Positions 63,634 through 64,000 of a stretch of DNA of 64,000 nt are shown here, one piece after another; positions within the stretch are counted from its first letter, which is position 1; each line of letters opens with the position of its first letter. The DNA comes from Chondrus crispus (taxonomy: Eukaryota > Rhodophyta > Florideophyceae > Gigartinales > Gigartinaceae). The translations under genes and the position numbers were made by a program. The notes below the pieces were generated by a model that did not search any database, had not been told where the DNA came from, and saw only the letters and a list, made by a program, of their open reading frames with translations. Location: positions 404,626-468,625 of the forward strand of contig NW_005179258.1 of NCBI RefSeq assembly GCF_000350225.1, written 5' to 3'.

Positions 63634-63647
63634 TAAAAACGTTTTTA
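63634..63647 (-). promoter_or_regulatory. palindrome at the primer-site position of element D
   Basis: TAAAAACGTTTTTA, a perfect 14-base palindrome, directly abuts the 5' LTR where a TGG-type primer site would be expected. None is seen. Confidence 0.5.
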
Positions 63648-64000
63648 TGTAACGTGCCGATCTCACACGTTAGTGTCTGTTGAAGTAAACACTCAACTGT
63701 CGGCCAGACAGTCGACAATGCGACGAAACAGCGTCACACTGGACACAATTAGGCACTCACAGTCTTTCACAGATACAACTTTACTGGTTGATAGCTCTCA
63801 CAGTTGCAAGTACTAATTGGGTAGCTTCGTAAATTACGATACCTCAGAGCTGGCATGCCTTAAATAGACACTCCCTACGCCCCTTCAGCCACCTATATAA
63901 TAGTGGTAAATGCACTAATGCACACCTGTTAACTAACTCCAATCGCAACACCACAATTTGCACACAATTCATCGATTACTTAATGCACGCTGTCGGCCTG
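63648..64000 (-). repeat. 5' LTR of element D, partial at window end
   Basis: It matches 43452-43804 and runs off the right edge. Confidence 0.88.

Larger units (their letters stand above)
43452..64000 (-). mobile_element. element D: gypsy element inserted in F, interrupted by E
   Basis: Near-identical LTR sequence occurs at 43452-43804 and 63648-64000. On the minus strand between them lie gag (split by E), protease, RT, RNase H, integrase and a degenerate C-terminal domain. It is a fourth family, with FMDD in RT, an unusual sequence in place of the primer site, and no antisense ORF. Its right end is outside the window. Around 9 differences over 350 bp of LTR make it older than E. Confidence 0.88.

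Noticed and set aside
1-64000. Host genes or tRNA genes between elements
   Set aside because: Every stretch is assigned to an element by LTR, target duplication or coding similarity, except the spacers and the left edge; no cloverleaf or host protein was recognised.

Overview
The window is eukaryotic repeat DNA: six Ty3/gypsy-type (Metaviridae) LTR retrotransposons stacked inside one another, with no convincing host gene, tRNA or rRNA. Gag zinc knuckles, DTG-type proteases, YLDD/FMDD reverse transcriptases, RNase H, HHCC-DDE integrases and C-terminal chromodomains are all readable. The wording of the leftmost integrase (AVEHLTGW, AYAPMSNGRAERM) resembles oomycete gypsy elements as I remember them. 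An oomycete or another stramenopile is my best guess, but this is an inference from transposon sequence only.

Layout. Element A (minus strand, 619-3430) is a pol fragment cut by element B (plus, from 3431). B's pol is interrupted by the complete element C (minus, 9502-24448), with GAAAT duplicated on both sides. B resumes at 24454 and its 3' LTR (31704-32157) runs into a 206-base N gap. On the far side is element F (plus, 5' LTR ending 32778). F's 3' LTR (from 43376) is cut after 76 bases by element D (minus, 43452 to beyond the window). D's gag is cut by the complete, young element E (plus, 48730-62934, flanked by ATGCT). The deepest nest is A > B > F > D > E, with C as a second insertion in B. 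B and C belong to one family; F, E, D and A are four others.

The most interesting feature is shared by B/C, F and E. These are large elements (E 14.2 kb, C 14.9 kb). Each has, between the end of pol and the 3' LTR, a 1.5-4.3 kb spacer followed by a long ORF on the opposite strand that begins next to the 3' LTR and reads back into the element. The antisense proteins of the three families can be aligned by eye over a core of about 250 residues, although their gag and pol are well diverged. I recognise no known domain in them. In C the antisense ORF (554 codons) and gag (768 codons) are intact while pol carries five stops and a frameshift. Element A may show a similar convergent arrangement, with an unrelated cysteine-peptidase-like reading frame downstream of its pol.

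How the parts work together. In each element the LTR TATA region should drive a sense RNA. A tRNA would prime at TGGTCTCCCGACCTAGAA, an 18-base site identical in B, C, F and E. Gag and Pol would be made from overlapping frames by a -1 shift, and the chromodomain would steer integration. The antisense gene would need its own promoter, most simply in the 3' LTR. E has a second copy of its pre-LTR hairpin plus polypurine tract exactly at the end of pol, as if the antisense module had been inserted between two copies of the element's old 3' end. E is the only copy whose gag, protease, RT, integrase and LTRs all look functional.
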